From: an uncultured bacterium
Lineage (GTDB): Bacteria > Planctomycetota > UBA8108 > UBA1146
NCBI GenBank assembly: GCA_913056395.1
Contig: CAJXMG010000008.1
Span: 29,115-93,114 of the forward strand
DNA length: 64,000 bases
Direction: 5' to 3'
Position numbers and translations under genes: made by a program. Under the pieces are notes generated by a model, which searched no databases, had not been told where the DNA came from, and saw only the letters and a list, made by a program, of their open reading frames with translations. Positions 25,547 to 35,305 of this stretch are shown piece by piece. Each line of letters opens with the position of its first letter. Within the stretch, counting starts at the first letter, position 1.

Positions 25547-27187
25547 TCATTTTCCGGAGTCTTCCAGTGGTTTCAATGGGGGCCTCTGCTCGTGAAAATC
25601 GCCCAATTCCTGCCAGGCTCTGCCAAGAGCGATCAATCGGGATTCGTCGAAGAGTTGTCCGTTGAAAGTCAGCGATACCGGCATGCCATCCCGGAAGCCA
25701 CAGGGGGCGACCAGAGCGGGGTGCCCGGTCAGATTGGTGATCCCCAGAGTTTCAAAGTTTCCTGCGGGTGAGACAAACGCAACAAGGTCCCGGAAGGTCT
25801 CTGCGATCTCACGCATCAACAGGGTACGAATTCTCTGGGCGCGGATGTAGTCGACGGCGGGAATCAGTCGTGCCACGCGGAAGGTGTTGGGCCATGCGTT
25901 GGGGCCCTGTTCGACCAACTTGTCATCCAGATTGCTGCGGGTCAGATCATCGAAAGCGGCGGCACATTCGGCGAAGAGGATGATCATCATTGGCCACACG
26001 GGATATTTCGGTAACTGAACCTCTACCAGTTCCACACCCAGTTCACGCAACTGTTCCAGGGCCGCCTGGTGTTTGGGACTGTTTTCAAAATGGGAAGGGG
26101 AATAGCCGACCTTCCAGCCTCGAACATCGGTTCTTCCGGGAATTGCAAAGTCGGTGGTGACCGCCGCGAGATCCTTGCCATCCGCTCCGTGAATGGCGTC
26201 GAGAACAAACGCGGTATCCTGCAGGGTTCTGCACATCGGTCCGAGCTTGTCCATCGTCCACGAGAGTGCCATCGCACCGGTGCGCGAGACTCTTCCGAAG
26301 GTGGGTCTCAGGGATGAATTTCCGCACAGGGTCGATGGGCTGACGATGGAACCGAGGGTTTCCGATCCGATAGCAAAGGGGAGTGCACCCGCCGCCACGG
26401 CAGCAGCAGAACCGGCGGAGGACCCGCTTGAGCCGACAGCGGTGTTCCAGGGGGACCGGGTTTTCCCGCCGTACCACACATCACCCATTGCGAGAGCACC
26501 GAGGGTCGTTTTGGCGATGAGAACCGCACCCGCGGATTCCAACTTCTTCACGACGGCAGCGTCGTTTTCGATCCTCTGGTCCTTGAAGGGGTTGGCTCCC
26601 CAGGTGGTTTTTGTTCCGCGCACAGCGCAGAGATCCTTGAGCCCATAGGGGATTCCATGCAAGGGTCCGCGCCAGCGTCCCTGAGCCAACTCTTCATCCC
26701 TTTGCTGTGCCTGAGTCAGGGCGATCTTCTCGGTGAAGGAGGTGACGCAAAACAGGGTTTTGTCGACCTCTTTCAGGCGTTCGAGAAACAGCTCGGTCAG
26801 TTCAAGGGACGTTACCTGACGATTCTTCAGCAATGCCGAAAGTGTCGGAATGTCTGCCCAATAGAGGTCTTGCAGATTTTCAGGTCGCAGGGCATTCGGT
26901 AACGGATCCTGCTTTGCCACCCGGGAGGATCTGTTTCCCTGTTGCAAGGGCATGAAGATGGTTGCAGGTGCAATTCCGTTTTCGAGTTCGACTCCGCGCA
27001 AGACCTCGAAAGAAGCGATGTTGTCGGTCGCCCATGGCAGCAGTTGGGCCAGCTCTTCATCAGTCATCGACAGTCCGGCAAATTTCATGGCGGATTGAAT
27101 CGGCTCGAGATCATTGCCCGGTTTTGAATCCGCAGGATCTTGCGGGGTCCAACCCAATAGGGCTGTTACCAACACAGTCAGGATCAT
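25547..27187 (-). CDS. Secreted amidase (amidase-signature family)
   Basis: A 546-residue amidase-signature enzyme with the full Ser-cisSer-Lys triad: Lys184 in GIPYGLKD, the GSSGSSAGS loop (252-260, cis-Ser near 256) and nucleophile Ser280 in GSETLGSI. An N-terminal hydrophobic stretch (MILTVLVTALLGW) suggests export. About 100 extra residues precede the catalytic core. It hydrolyses an amide bond, with the substrate unreadable. ATG 27187 follows AAAGGA and overlaps the stop of the preceding gene (ATGA). It is not GatA: there is no gatB/C nearby and it has a leader peptide. Confidence 0.88.
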   Translation of the reverse strand: MILTVLVTALLGWTPQDPADSKPGNDLEPIQSAMKFAGLSMTDEELAQLLPWATDNIASFEVLRGVELENGIAPATIFMPLQQGNRSSRVAKQDPLPNALRPENLQDLYWADIPTLSALLKNRQVTSLELTELFLERLKEVDKTLFCVTSFTEKIALTQAQQRDEELAQGRWRGPLHGIPYGLKDLCAVRGTKTTWGANPFKDQRIENDAAVVKKLESAGAVLIAKTTLGALAMGDVWYGGKTRSPWNTAVGSSGSSAGSAAAVAAGALPFAIGSETLGSIVSPSTLCGNSSLRPTFGRVSRTGAMALSWTMDKLGPMCRTLQDTAFVLDAIHGADGKDLAAVTTDFAIPGRTDVRGWKVGYSPSHFENSPKHQAALEQLRELGVELVEVQLPKYPVWPMMIILFAECAAAFDDLTRSNLDDKLVEQGPNAWPNTFRVARLIPAVDYIRAQRIRTLLMREIAETFRDLVAFVSPAGNFETLGITNLTGHPALVAPCGFRDGMPVSLTFNGQLFDESRLIALGRAWQELGDFHEQRPPLKPLEDSGK

Positions 27188-27990
27188 CGGTTTTTCCTTT
27201 CTTCGAGTGCGAGAAGCTCCAGCAATCGGGTTTCGATTTGTTGCCACTCCACGGGGTCTCCGGAAATCGCAATCGCGGGAGATCTCTCGGGAATGGGCTT
27301 CATGTCGTTGGAAATTATATCCGCAGGTATCAGTCGAAGAACAGGGGGGCCCAATCTCACTGTCAGTTCTTCCGAGAGGGAGATCAGATCCGTTTCGGGA
27401 AAGATCACACTGACCGGAAAGGAGTGAAGGTCCCACCATTGGCGAAAGAGGGGCAGTTGGTCCTCCTGGAGCCGGGTCGAGCAGACGATGACCGCATGCT
27501 GGGAGAGTTGGAGCAGTCCGTCGAGAACCGGCGTGTGGGGCAGGGGGGGGTCATCTGTTCCGAGTGAACTCCAGGGGCGATCGGCGATGAAGGGATCGAT
27601 GTCGACGGCAATCCACGGTGATTGGGGATCGAGGATGGTGAGGGTGCCGTTGGAGATGGCCGCAGGGGCTTCACCGGTGGCGGGCAGAGCGGACCACAGA
27701 TGCATTCCGTGGGATCCCACCCCTTCCGGAATCGCAACACGAGTCTGCATGCGACCGTTCTTTACGGCGACCGGCGTCGGAGGAACCAGGCCCGGAGCAG
27801 TGGTGGCGATGCGCACGCGATAACCGTCTTTGAGAGGGACCACTGCTTGCAGATCGATGAAGTGGGTGTTGCGGGTGATGGCATCCCGGGCAATCCAGAC
27901 CGGTGCTGGCTGATTCGACAGGAACATCATGAAGGTGAGCCCGGCAGCCCAGGCAATCAGAAGGAATCGGATCCAGCGACTCGCAGGCAT
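27184..27990 (-). CDS. Membrane-anchored protein with HAD-like features, unknown
   Basis: A 268-residue protein with one N-terminal hydrophobic anchor (FLLIAWAAGLTFMMFL). The middle is beta-rich and followed by WIAVDIDPFIAD, then VIVCSTR and FPVSVIFPETD. This order resembles the DxD, Ser/Thr and later motifs of HAD-type phosphatases such as the LNS2/App1 group, but motif one is atypical (DIDPF instead of DxDGT), so activity is uncertain. ATG 27990 is chosen over the TTG at 28005. It overlaps the amidase start by 4 nt. Confidence 0.6.
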   Translation of the reverse strand: MPASRWIRFLLIAWAAGLTFMMFLSNQPAPVWIARDAITRNTHFIDLQAVVPLKDGYRVRIATTAPGLVPPTPVAVKNGRMQTRVAIPEGVGSHGMHLWSALPATGEAPAAISNGTLTILDPQSPWIAVDIDPFIADRPWSSLGTDDPPLPHTPVLDGLLQLSQHAVIVCSTRLQEDQLPLFRQWWDLHSFPVSVIFPETDLISLSEELTVRLGPPVLRLIPADIISNDMKPIPERSPAIAISGDPVEWQQIETRLLELLALEERKNR

Positions 27991-28001
27991 GTTGCTTCCG
28001 C

Positions 28002-28682
28002 TCAATCCTGTGAAAGGTCTTTCCCGGACAGAAGCGGCCAGGACTGCAGGTCGGACAGATCGTAGTTGTCGATGTCGAGGGGCGATCCCTGTTTGTTCCA
28101 GGCAAGAGTTCCACGATGGAATCGCCCTTGTCCCAGAGCCCGGTCCTCCATGCGCAAACGCAAGCTCCAGTGGGTCACCGGGAATGCCAATTCATCCCAG
28201 GGGATCTCGGAATAATTGAACCAGCGCACTTCGAGGCTTTCGGGACCCGCTTCAAACTCGTCCGATTTCATCTTTGCCAGATATTTGACATGAATCTGGC
28301 CGATACGGGTCAGGTCGATGGAGACGAGGGGCTGCACCACTTCCACCTTCGCCCGCGCCTCTTCCCATGTTTCGCGGATGGCGCCGTCGACGGTGGATTC
28401 ACCGACTTCCAGGAAGCCGGCGGGGGGTGTCCATTTGCCATGGGCCGGTTCGATGGCGCGTCGGCAGAGAAGGATGCGATCTCCCGATTCGATCACGGTA
28501 CCGACCACCACCCGGGGATTGATGTAATGAATGTTGCCACAGGAAGTGCAGACTCCCCGGGGACGGTCTTCCCCATCCGGGATCTTGTGGGTCAGGGTTT
28601 CCCCACACTGGTGACAGAATTTGGGATCCGGGTCGATCAATGGGCCTCGATTTCCATGCCATGAAGGTGGCAGAGAGCCCAC
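28002..28682 (-). CDS. Nudix hydrolase with N-terminal zinc ribbon
   Basis: About 212-226 residues. A zinc ribbon (CHQCGE ... CTSCGN) precedes a complete Nudix box (GFLEVGESTVDG followed by AIRETWEEA). This is the NADH-pyrophosphatase-like layout, but the SQPWPFPxS motif of NudC is not evident, so general dinucleotide or nucleotide-sugar hydrolysis is safer. The start is uncertain: GTG 28682 gives the longest form, while TTG 28640 with GAGG upstream begins right before the zinc ribbon. It heads the minus-strand operon running to 23638. Confidence 0.83.
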   Translation of the reverse strand: MGSLPPSWHGNRGPLIDPDPKFCHQCGETLTHKIPDGEDRPRGVCTSCGNIHYINPRVVVGTVIESGDRILLCRRAIEPAHGKWTPPAGFLEVGESTVDGAIRETWEEARAKVEVVQPLVSIDLTRIGQIHVKYLAKMKSDEFEAGPESLEVRWFNYSEIPWDELAFPVTHWSLRLRMEDRALGQGRFHRGTLAWNKQGSPLDIDNYDLSDLQSWPLLSGKDLSQD

Positions 28683-28800
28683 TCCGAGGCAAGGAGTCCA
28701 ATGGCTGACAGAGAGGAATGGTCACAAACGGTGGCGGGGTTTCCGGTTGGACAAGGGTCGAGATGCCTGTCTAATTTGGCCCATCTGAAGAGGGGGAGCG

Positions 28801-30171
28801 ATGAAGCTTTCGAGATCACTGCTGGGCCTGATGTCGTGCCTGATCCTGGGGGGTTGTGCACAGATTCCTCAAAAGAGTGAATCTTCTCCGCCATCGGTGA
28901 TTCTCGTCTTGGCAGACGATCTGGGCTGGGCAGATATCTCCTGTCAGGGAAGTGCGTGGGCGACCCCCGCCATCGACCAGCTGGCAGCTGAAGGGGTACG
29001 ACTGACGAGGGCTTATTCCAATGGACCCAATTGTGCACCGAGTCGTGCCTGTCTGATGACGGGACTCGATGTCGCTGAGCATGGAGTTTTCACGGTGGCC
29101 CCCGCGGCTCGCGGCAAAAAAGAGAATCGCAAACTGATTCCGCCGAAAACCCGCCGCACCCTCGAGGATGATGAGATCACCATCGCCGAGATGCTCAAGG
29201 ACAGCGGTTATCGCAGTGCGCATATCGGCAAGTGGCACCTGGGTGATGATCCCCGCTCACAGGGATTTGATGTCTCCATCGCCGGTGATCGCCGCGGTCA
29301 CCCCAAGACACACCTGGCACCGTGGAAGTTGCCCCATCTTCCGGAGCAGGAGGATGGGACCGAGTTGGCGGATGCGCTGACCGACCACGCCATCGACTTT
29401 ATCCGTGAGTGTGGAGACCAGCCGTATCTGCTGGTTCTGTCGCATTACGCCGTGCACACACCGGTTCAGGTTTCCGAAGCAGCTCTGAAAAGGTGGCAGA
29501 AGATCTGGCCTGAAGGGACGCGGAGACAGCAGAAATATGCAGCCCTCGTCGAGAGTGTGGATCGATCGGTCAGTCGGTTGATGGATGAAGTGCGAGCAGC
29601 TGGCGAAGGCCGCGAGACGGTCATCCTCTTCACCAGCGACAATGGTGGTCTGGAAGGCTTTACCGATAACGGACCCCTCCGCGGTGGCAAGGGCATGCTC
29701 TACGAGGGGGGAATTCGCGTACCGATGATTGTGTGGGGCGAACGCATCCCGGGGGGAAGAGTGAACACTCAGGACCCGGTTCAGCTGACCGATCTGGTGC
29801 CGACCCTTCTGGAGTGGTCGAGAACCCGGGCTCCGGAATCGTTGCCCCTGGCGGGAACCAGCCTCGTCTCCCTGTTGGAAGATGGGACTCCTCTTCCGCA
29901 GAGGGATCTCTATTGGCACTTCCCCGCCTACCTGTCCGGTGCAGCCAAGCGTCATGGACTTTGGAGAACCACCCCGGTCTCCGCCATCATGCGGGGGGAT
30001 GACAAATTGCTGGAGTTCTTCGAGTCGGGAGAACGGCAACTGTATGACCTCTCCGACGTGTCAGAGGAGAGGAATCTTTCAGAGGAGCGACCTGAACAAG
30101 CCCTGAATCTGCATCAACGCCTGATTCGCTGGCGTGAAGATCGCAAAATGCCCATGCCATCCACCCCCTGA
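28801..30171 (+). CDS. Sulfatase lipoprotein (arylsulfatase A-like)
   Basis: A 456-residue formylglycine-dependent sulfatase. The lipobox ILGGC anchors it to a membrane. Metal ligands appear in VLADDLGWAD, and the modified cysteine is Cys78 in NCAPSRACL, the CxPSR signature converted by formylglycine-generating enzyme. IGKWHLG and FTSDNGG are the later active-site motifs. It would remove sulfate esters from polysaccharides or similar. The ATG at 28801 follows GAGGGGGAG. No maturation enzyme or other carbohydrate-active gene is adjacent. It is divergent from the Nudix operon. Confidence 0.93.
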   Translation: MKLSRSLLGLMSCLILGGCAQIPQKSESSPPSVILVLADDLGWADISCQGSAWATPAIDQLAAEGVRLTRAYSNGPNCAPSRACLMTGLDVAEHGVFTVAPAARGKKENRKLIPPKTRRTLEDDEITIAEMLKDSGYRSAHIGKWHLGDDPRSQGFDVSIAGDRRGHPKTHLAPWKLPHLPEQEDGTELADALTDHAIDFIRECGDQPYLLVLSHYAVHTPVQVSEAALKRWQKIWPEGTRRQQKYAALVESVDRSVSRLMDEVRAAGEGRETVILFTSDNGGLEGFTDNGPLRGGKGMLYEGGIRVPMIVWGERIPGGRVNTQDPVQLTDLVPTLLEWSRTRAPESLPLAGTSLVSLLEDGTPLPQRDLYWHFPAYLSGAAKRHGLWRTTPVSAIMRGDDKLLEFFESGERQLYDLSDVSEERNLSEERPEQALNLHQRLIRWREDRKMPMPSTP

Positions 30172-30270
30172 GGGGGCTGTTCGCTCGACAACACCGCTCT
30201 CAGGGTGGATTCTTGATCAGGATAAAGGCCACCCCATTTCGGGATTCACCCGACAGGATCAGGAGAGCGC

Positions 30271-32025
30271 TTGTTTCCGTTTCGTGCTTTCCGGTTTCTG
30301 GCCCCGCTGATCCGTGAGCAACGGCCGATCTTTGCCATCGGCGTCGTCCTCATCCTGCTGACGAGTCTCTCCCAGGTGGCGGTGCCACGTCTGGTGGGCC
30401 TGGCCATTCAGAAATTGGAGTCCGGGATCGGCGTCGACCTGATTGGTCCGATTGCTCTGGCGATGGTGGGCGCAGTCCTGATCCGCGGTCTGACATCTTT
30501 CTGGACCCGGGAAACGGTGATCGCCTCCAGCCGTCGCATCGAGAAGAAACTTCGCGACCAACTCTATGAGCATATCTCGGGTCTCGATGGATCTTTCTAT
30601 TCGAAGACTCACACCGGTGATCTGATGAGTCGATTCACCAGTGACATCGAAGCGGTGAGGATGGTCTTCGGGCCAGCGGTGATGTACTCGGTACAGACCG
30701 CTTTCACTCTCATCTTTGCGTTATCGATGATGATCCAGATCGACTGGCAACTGACGCTGTACTCGCTGATCCCGCTTGGTTTTCTCACCGTCGCGATCCG
30801 GGTGATCGGACCGAAGGTGCATCGGGAATCGATGCGTGCCCAGGAGATGCTTTCTGGTATCTCGGTACACTCCCAGGAAAACTTCGCCAACGCCCCGGTG
30901 ATCAAGGCATTCGTGGTTGAGGATGCGGAAGTCGAGCGGATGCAGCGCTTGAGCCACGACTACTTCCGCCAGAATCTGCGCATCGCCCGATTGCGAGCCA
31001 TCTCCGGCAGTGCCATGTGGCTCTTCGGCGATCTGGCACTGGTCACGCTTTTGTTGATCGGCGGGATGCGCATCCTTCAGGGAGATCTGGGTCTCGGTGA
31101 CTTCGCCACCTTCAACGGTTGCCAGCTGTTGTTGATCTGGCCGATGATTGCCCTTGGCTGGGTGATGAACCTGTTTCACCGCGGGGCTGCCAGTGCGGAA
31201 AGATTGCAGGCGATACTCGATGCCAAGCCCCTCGTCGATGATTCCCGCGCGACCGGATTGACCGCTGTTCAAAAGGGTAGTGTCGAGTTTCAGAACGTTT
31301 CCTTCCGTTATCCGGAGGGAGAAGTGCCGGCACTGGAAAACGTTTCTTTCGATCTTCCACCAGGGGGAACTCTGGGCATCGTCGGTGTGACCGCCAGTGG
31401 AAAATCCAGCCTCCTCAATCTGATTCCACGATTGTCGCCGGCAACATCCGGTCTGGTCCTGATCGACGGCAAACCGATCGAGGAGTACCCCCTCAAGGTA
31501 TTGCGCGATTCGATTTCGATGGTCCCACAGGAACCGTTCCTCTTCAGCGCCACCATCGCCGAGAACATTGCGTTTGGAGTCGGTGATGCTTCGGAGGAAC
31601 AGGTGCGGGCGGTGGCTAGACTGGTTCGTATCGATCAGGAGATCGACAAGTTCCCGAACGGTTACGAGCAAAGAGTCGGTGAGCGGGGCATCACCCTCAG
31701 TGGTGGACAAAAGCAGCGCATCGCTATCGCCAGGGCAATCTTGCAAAAGCCGAGGATTCTTCTACTCGATGACGTGCTCTCCGCCGTCGATTCGGAGACG
31801 GAAACTTCCATCCTTGAGGGACTCAAGGACTGGACCCGTGACCTGACCGCTCTGATCGTTACCCACCGCCTCAGTGCGGTGACCCATGCGGATGAGATTC
31901 TCGTTCTCGATGGGGGCAAAGTGATCGAGCGCGGTACCCACTCCGAGTTGCTGGAAAAGAAGGGCAAGTACTCCGAGTTGTGGCGCAAGCAAACCATCGA
32001 GAGTGAGTTGGAGGATCTGGAATGA
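30271..32025 (+). CDS. ABC exporter half-transporter A (heterodimer, degenerate site)
   Basis: A 584-residue type IV ABC exporter: six transmembrane helices then one ATPase domain. Motifs are Walker A GVTASGKSS, signature LSGGQKQR, Walker B ILLLDD and switch His in VTHRLS. The residue after Walker B is Asp501 rather than catalytic Glu. This is the pattern of the non-catalytic half in heterodimers such as BmrC/YheI. The TTG start follows AGGAG by 5 nt. It overlaps the partner gene by ATGA. Export of a drug, lipid or peptide is possible; the substrate cannot be told. Confidence 0.9.
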   Translation: MFPFRAFRFLAPLIREQRPIFAIGVVLILLTSLSQVAVPRLVGLAIQKLESGIGVDLIGPIALAMVGAVLIRGLTSFWTRETVIASSRRIEKKLRDQLYEHISGLDGSFYSKTHTGDLMSRFTSDIEAVRMVFGPAVMYSVQTAFTLIFALSMMIQIDWQLTLYSLIPLGFLTVAIRVIGPKVHRESMRAQEMLSGISVHSQENFANAPVIKAFVVEDAEVERMQRLSHDYFRQNLRIARLRAISGSAMWLFGDLALVTLLLIGGMRILQGDLGLGDFATFNGCQLLLIWPMIALGWVMNLFHRGAASAERLQAILDAKPLVDDSRATGLTAVQKGSVEFQNVSFRYPEGEVPALENVSFDLPPGGTLGIVGVTASGKSSLLNLIPRLSPATSGLVLIDGKPIEEYPLKVLRDSISMVPQEPFLFSATIAENIAFGVGDASEEQVRAVARLVRIDQEIDKFPNGYEQRVGERGITLSGGQKQRIAIARAILQKPRILLLDDVLSAVDSETETSILEGLKDWTRDLTALIVTHRLSAVTHADEILVLDGGKVIERGTHSELLEKKGKYSELWRKQTIESELEDLE

Positions 32026-33956
32026 CCTCCAAAAAAACCGCAGAGAAGAATAAGGAAAAAGACGACGCAGAAGACTTCTACGTCGAAGAGGTGATCGATC
32101 GCCCCTTCAGCCGGGAGCTGGCGGGTCGATTGATGCGCTACCTGCGCCCCTACAAGGGGCTGGTTCTGCTGTCGGTGATGTTGATTCTCACCAACACCGC
32201 TCTCTCGTTGATCGGACCCTTGCTCATCAAGGAAGCAGTCGATGGTCCCCTGGCACTGCCCACGGAAGAGACGGAGTCGAGAGAGTTGACCGGGATCGGC
32301 CAACTCATCACCGATCTGGGAGAGGGTGCGGGCCTCAGTCCCATCGCAGTGGGTTCTTCCATCGATGAGCGAACCCAGTGGCTGTGGGTGCTTGTCGGAA
32401 TCTACGCTTTCACTCTGCTGATCCAGATACTGATGCGCTACGGCGAAACGATGGTGCTCAATCGCACCGGTCAAAATGTCATGCGCGATCTGCGATTGCA
32501 GATCTTTGACCACCTGCAAAAACAGAGCGCGTCCTTCTATCACAAAAATCCGGTTGGTCGCCTGGTGACCCGTGTCACCAGTGATGTGGAAGCACTCAAC
32601 GAACTCTTCACCAGCGGATTCGTCACACTGGTCGGTGATATTCTGGCGATCACCGGAATCGTGATCATGCTCTTCTGGACCAATGCGGAATTGGCTTCGA
32701 TGGTACTGGCGACTGCCCCTCTGTTGTTGATCTCAACGACCATCTTCCGCCGGTTTGCCCGCAAGCACTATCGGGAGGTTCGTCGAAGACTCGCACATTT
32801 GAATGCCTTCACCCAGGAGTCGATCAGTGGCATGGAGGTGATTCAGGTTTGTCGCAGGGAGGAAGAGCAGGCCCAGCAGTACTCGGGAATCAACGGCAAA
32901 CTTCAGGATGCCCATCTGAAGAGTATTTTCTGGTACGCCCTTTTCTTCCCGACGGTGGAACTGTTGTCTGTGGTTGCCCTTGGAATCATCGTTGTCCAGG
33001 GCGGAGAGCGGATTGAGATGGGCACGGCCACCTTTGGTGAGTTCTTCCTCTTCTGGACTTATCTGACGCGACTCTTCACGCCGGTCAGGGATTTGGCAGA
33101 AAAATACAATCTGCTGCAATCGGCGATGGCTTCCAGCGAGAGAATCTTCACGGTTCTCGATACGGATACCACTTTTGCCGAGGTCGATTCAAAGAGCGAA
33201 CCGGCGACGAACAGCGAGCAGGATTCTCTCGATGAGATCCGTTTTGAAAATGTCTCATTCTCCTACGACGGAGAAACCCCGGTGCTGGAGGATGTTTCCT
33301 TCTCCGTCAAAAGGGGCGAGACCCTCGCCATCGTGGGTGCTACCGGTGCCGGCAAGAGCACGATCATCAACCTTCTTTTGCGTTTCCACGATCCGGTCGG
33401 CGGACGCTTGTTGGTCAACGGTGAAGATATCCGTGAGCATTCTCTGGAAGAACATCGACGTCGCTTTGGCCTCGTGCTTCAGGATGTCTCGGTGATGACC
33501 CGTAGCCTGGGCGAGAACATCCGTTTTGATCGGGATATTTCACGACAGCGGATCAGCGAAGCACTCGAGCAGGTCAATGGAACCGAAATCGTCGAGCGGC
33601 AGAAACTGGGCCTCGACGAACCGATGATGGAGCGGGGTCGTACCCTCTCCAGCGGTGAGCGGCAGTTGATCTCCTTTGCCCGTGCTCTCGCCGGCGATCC
33701 GGAAGTTCTCGTTCTGGATGAGGCCACCAGCCATGTGGACACGGAGACTGAGGCGAAAATCCAGGAGGCCATCGATCGAATGGTGGAGGGAAGAACTTCC
33801 GTCATCGTCGCCCACCGCCTGAGCACCGTACGCAAGGCGGACCGGATTCTGGTTCTGCACCACGGTCATTTGCGCGAGTCGGGAACCCACGACGAACTGG
33901 TCGAAAAGGGCGGAATCTACGCACGTCTGGTCAAGTTGCAGTTCCAGTCACGCTGA
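32022..33956 (+). CDS. ABC exporter half-transporter B (heterodimer, catalytic site)
   Basis: A 644-residue partner of the preceding exporter half. An extended N-terminus and a 60-residue insertion in the first periplasmic loop (after LLIKEAVDGP) precede the usual six-helix fold and ATPase. Motifs are Walker A GATGAGKST, signature LSSGERQL and Walker B LVLDEATSHVD with catalytic Glu567. The pair resembles BmrCD/YheIH. The ATG overlaps the upstream stop. It converges on the phosphofructokinase with a 14-nt gap. Confidence 0.92.
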   Translation: MTSKKTAEKNKEKDDAEDFYVEEVIDRPFSRELAGRLMRYLRPYKGLVLLSVMLILTNTALSLIGPLLIKEAVDGPLALPTEETESRELTGIGQLITDLGEGAGLSPIAVGSSIDERTQWLWVLVGIYAFTLLIQILMRYGETMVLNRTGQNVMRDLRLQIFDHLQKQSASFYHKNPVGRLVTRVTSDVEALNELFTSGFVTLVGDILAITGIVIMLFWTNAELASMVLATAPLLLISTTIFRRFARKHYREVRRRLAHLNAFTQESISGMEVIQVCRREEEQAQQYSGINGKLQDAHLKSIFWYALFFPTVELLSVVALGIIVVQGGERIEMGTATFGEFFLFWTYLTRLFTPVRDLAEKYNLLQSAMASSERIFTVLDTDTTFAEVDSKSEPATNSEQDSLDEIRFENVSFSYDGETPVLEDVSFSVKRGETLAIVGATGAGKSTIINLLLRFHDPVGGRLLVNGEDIREHSLEEHRRRFGLVLQDVSVMTRSLGENIRFDRDISRQRISEALEQVNGTEIVERQKLGLDEPMMERGRTLSSGERQLISFARALAGDPEVLVLDEATSHVDTETEAKIQEAIDRMVEGRTSVIVAHRLSTVRKADRILVLHHGHLRESGTHDELVEKGGIYARLVKLQFQSR

Positions 33957-33970
33957 TTCGAACCGGTGGG

Positions 33971-35173
33971 TCAAACAGAACCGATCTTCGGCAACTCTCC
34001 CACCAGCGGTGCGACATAACTCAGGAACTCGTCGGTGACATCGCACCCATCCTGAATCCACGATGCGGGCATCACCTTGGTTTTCCGTGCCACTTCCTGG
34101 AGCGGTACCGGAACGTATTCGATGGTGTAGGGATCATCCGAAGTTCGACGCAGGGTCAGGCTGGCACCTTCATGGCCATCGAGGGCGGCCTGAACCGCTG
34201 CGCGACCACTCTCCCTGGCTTCCCGGCGATCACTTTCACTGACGCAATCGGCAAAAGATCGCTGCAGATAACCGAAGGTATCCGCACGAACACGCAGCTT
34301 TTCACCGAGTCGTTCACGGATCAGGCGTGCGAGGTAATCTCCCAGGGCACCGCTGCCGGAGAGTTGAACATTGCCGTGGGCATCCCGCTCCACTGAACCG
34401 GAGAGTTGTTCCGCCAGCATCTGGGTGATGGAAGTGCCATCGGCATCGTGAATTCCCTCGCTGACGGCGATCATGCAACGGCCCTCTTTGCTGTAAACAC
34501 GATCCACGTCGGCGATAAACCGATCGATCTCAAAGGTCGATTCGGGCAGGTAGATCAGGTGCGGCCCGGTTCCATGCTCTGTCCGTGCCAGTGCACTGGC
34601 GGCGGTCAGGAAACCGGCGTGACGACCCATGATGATGTCGATCTTGATTCCCGGAAGTGCGCGGTTGTCGAGGCTGTCACCGAGAAGGGCACAGGCGACA
34701 AAGCGTGCTGCGGAGCCAAATCCGGGGGTGTGGTCATTGAGAACCAGATCGTTGTCGATGGTTTTGGGAACGTGGAAAGCGCGCAGCTCATAACCGGCCT
34801 GTTGGGCCACTTCGGAAACGATGCGACAGGTATCAGCGCTGTCATTGCCGCCGATGTAGAAGAAGTAGCGGATGTCCCGGGCTGAAAGCTGCTCAAAGAT
34901 CTTTTTGCAGTATTCCTCATCCGGCTTGTCGCGGCTCGATCCGAGAGAGGCTCCGGGAGTCTGGGCGATGAGGTCGAGTGCCGCACCATCGAGAGAGGTC
35001 AGATCGGTGAAATCCCCTTCGAGCATTCCACGGACCGCATGACGGGCACCAAAGATGGAATCCGCCAGGCCGGATTGTTGAATCGCTTCGACGACACCGG
35101 CCAACGAAGCATTGATGACAACAGTGGGGCCACCGGACTGGGCAACGACCGCATTACCTTTGGGCAGAGACAT
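33971..35173 (-). CDS. 6-phosphofructokinase, probably PPi-dependent
   Basis: A 400-residue PFK-family enzyme that phosphorylates fructose 6-phosphate. Motifs are PKTIDND (136-142), MGRHAGFL and the phosphate-donor motif GGNDS (108-112). ATP enzymes usually read GGDGS and pyrophosphate enzymes GGDDS; the acidic residue at the fourth position points to PPi use, while Asn at the third is unusual. The length of about 400 also fits the PPi type. ATG 35173 has AGGAGG upstream, and a longer in-frame start at 35215 is rejected. It is a single gene convergent with the ABC exporter. Confidence 0.88.
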   Translation of the reverse strand: MSLPKGNAVVAQSGGPTVVINASLAGVVEAIQQSGLADSIFGARHAVRGMLEGDFTDLTSLDGAALDLIAQTPGASLGSSRDKPDEEYCKKIFEQLSARDIRYFFYIGGNDSADTCRIVSEVAQQAGYELRAFHVPKTIDNDLVLNDHTPGFGSAARFVACALLGDSLDNRALPGIKIDIIMGRHAGFLTAASALARTEHGTGPHLIYLPESTFEIDRFIADVDRVYSKEGRCMIAVSEGIHDADGTSITQMLAEQLSGSVERDAHGNVQLSGSGALGDYLARLIRERLGEKLRVRADTFGYLQRSFADCVSESDRREARESGRAAVQAALDGHEGASLTLRRTSDDPYTIEYVPVPLQEVARKTKVMPASWIQDGCDVTDEFLSYVAPLVGELPKIGSV

Positions 35174-35305
35174 CGAACCTCCTCGAAAAACCTGCAAGTT
35201 TCGGAATGAATGCAATCGGCAGGATACCCCGATCGCCCCCGCCGATGCGAGTTGAACTCAAGGAGGCGATGAAATTGAGGTGATGAAATTCAGGAGTTGT
35301 CAGAA

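Noticed and set aside
25509..25550. Longer start for the esterase at ATG 25550
   Set aside because: It overlaps the amidase stop neatly, but would place 14 polar residues before the signal peptide; ATG 25508 has a better ribosome site.
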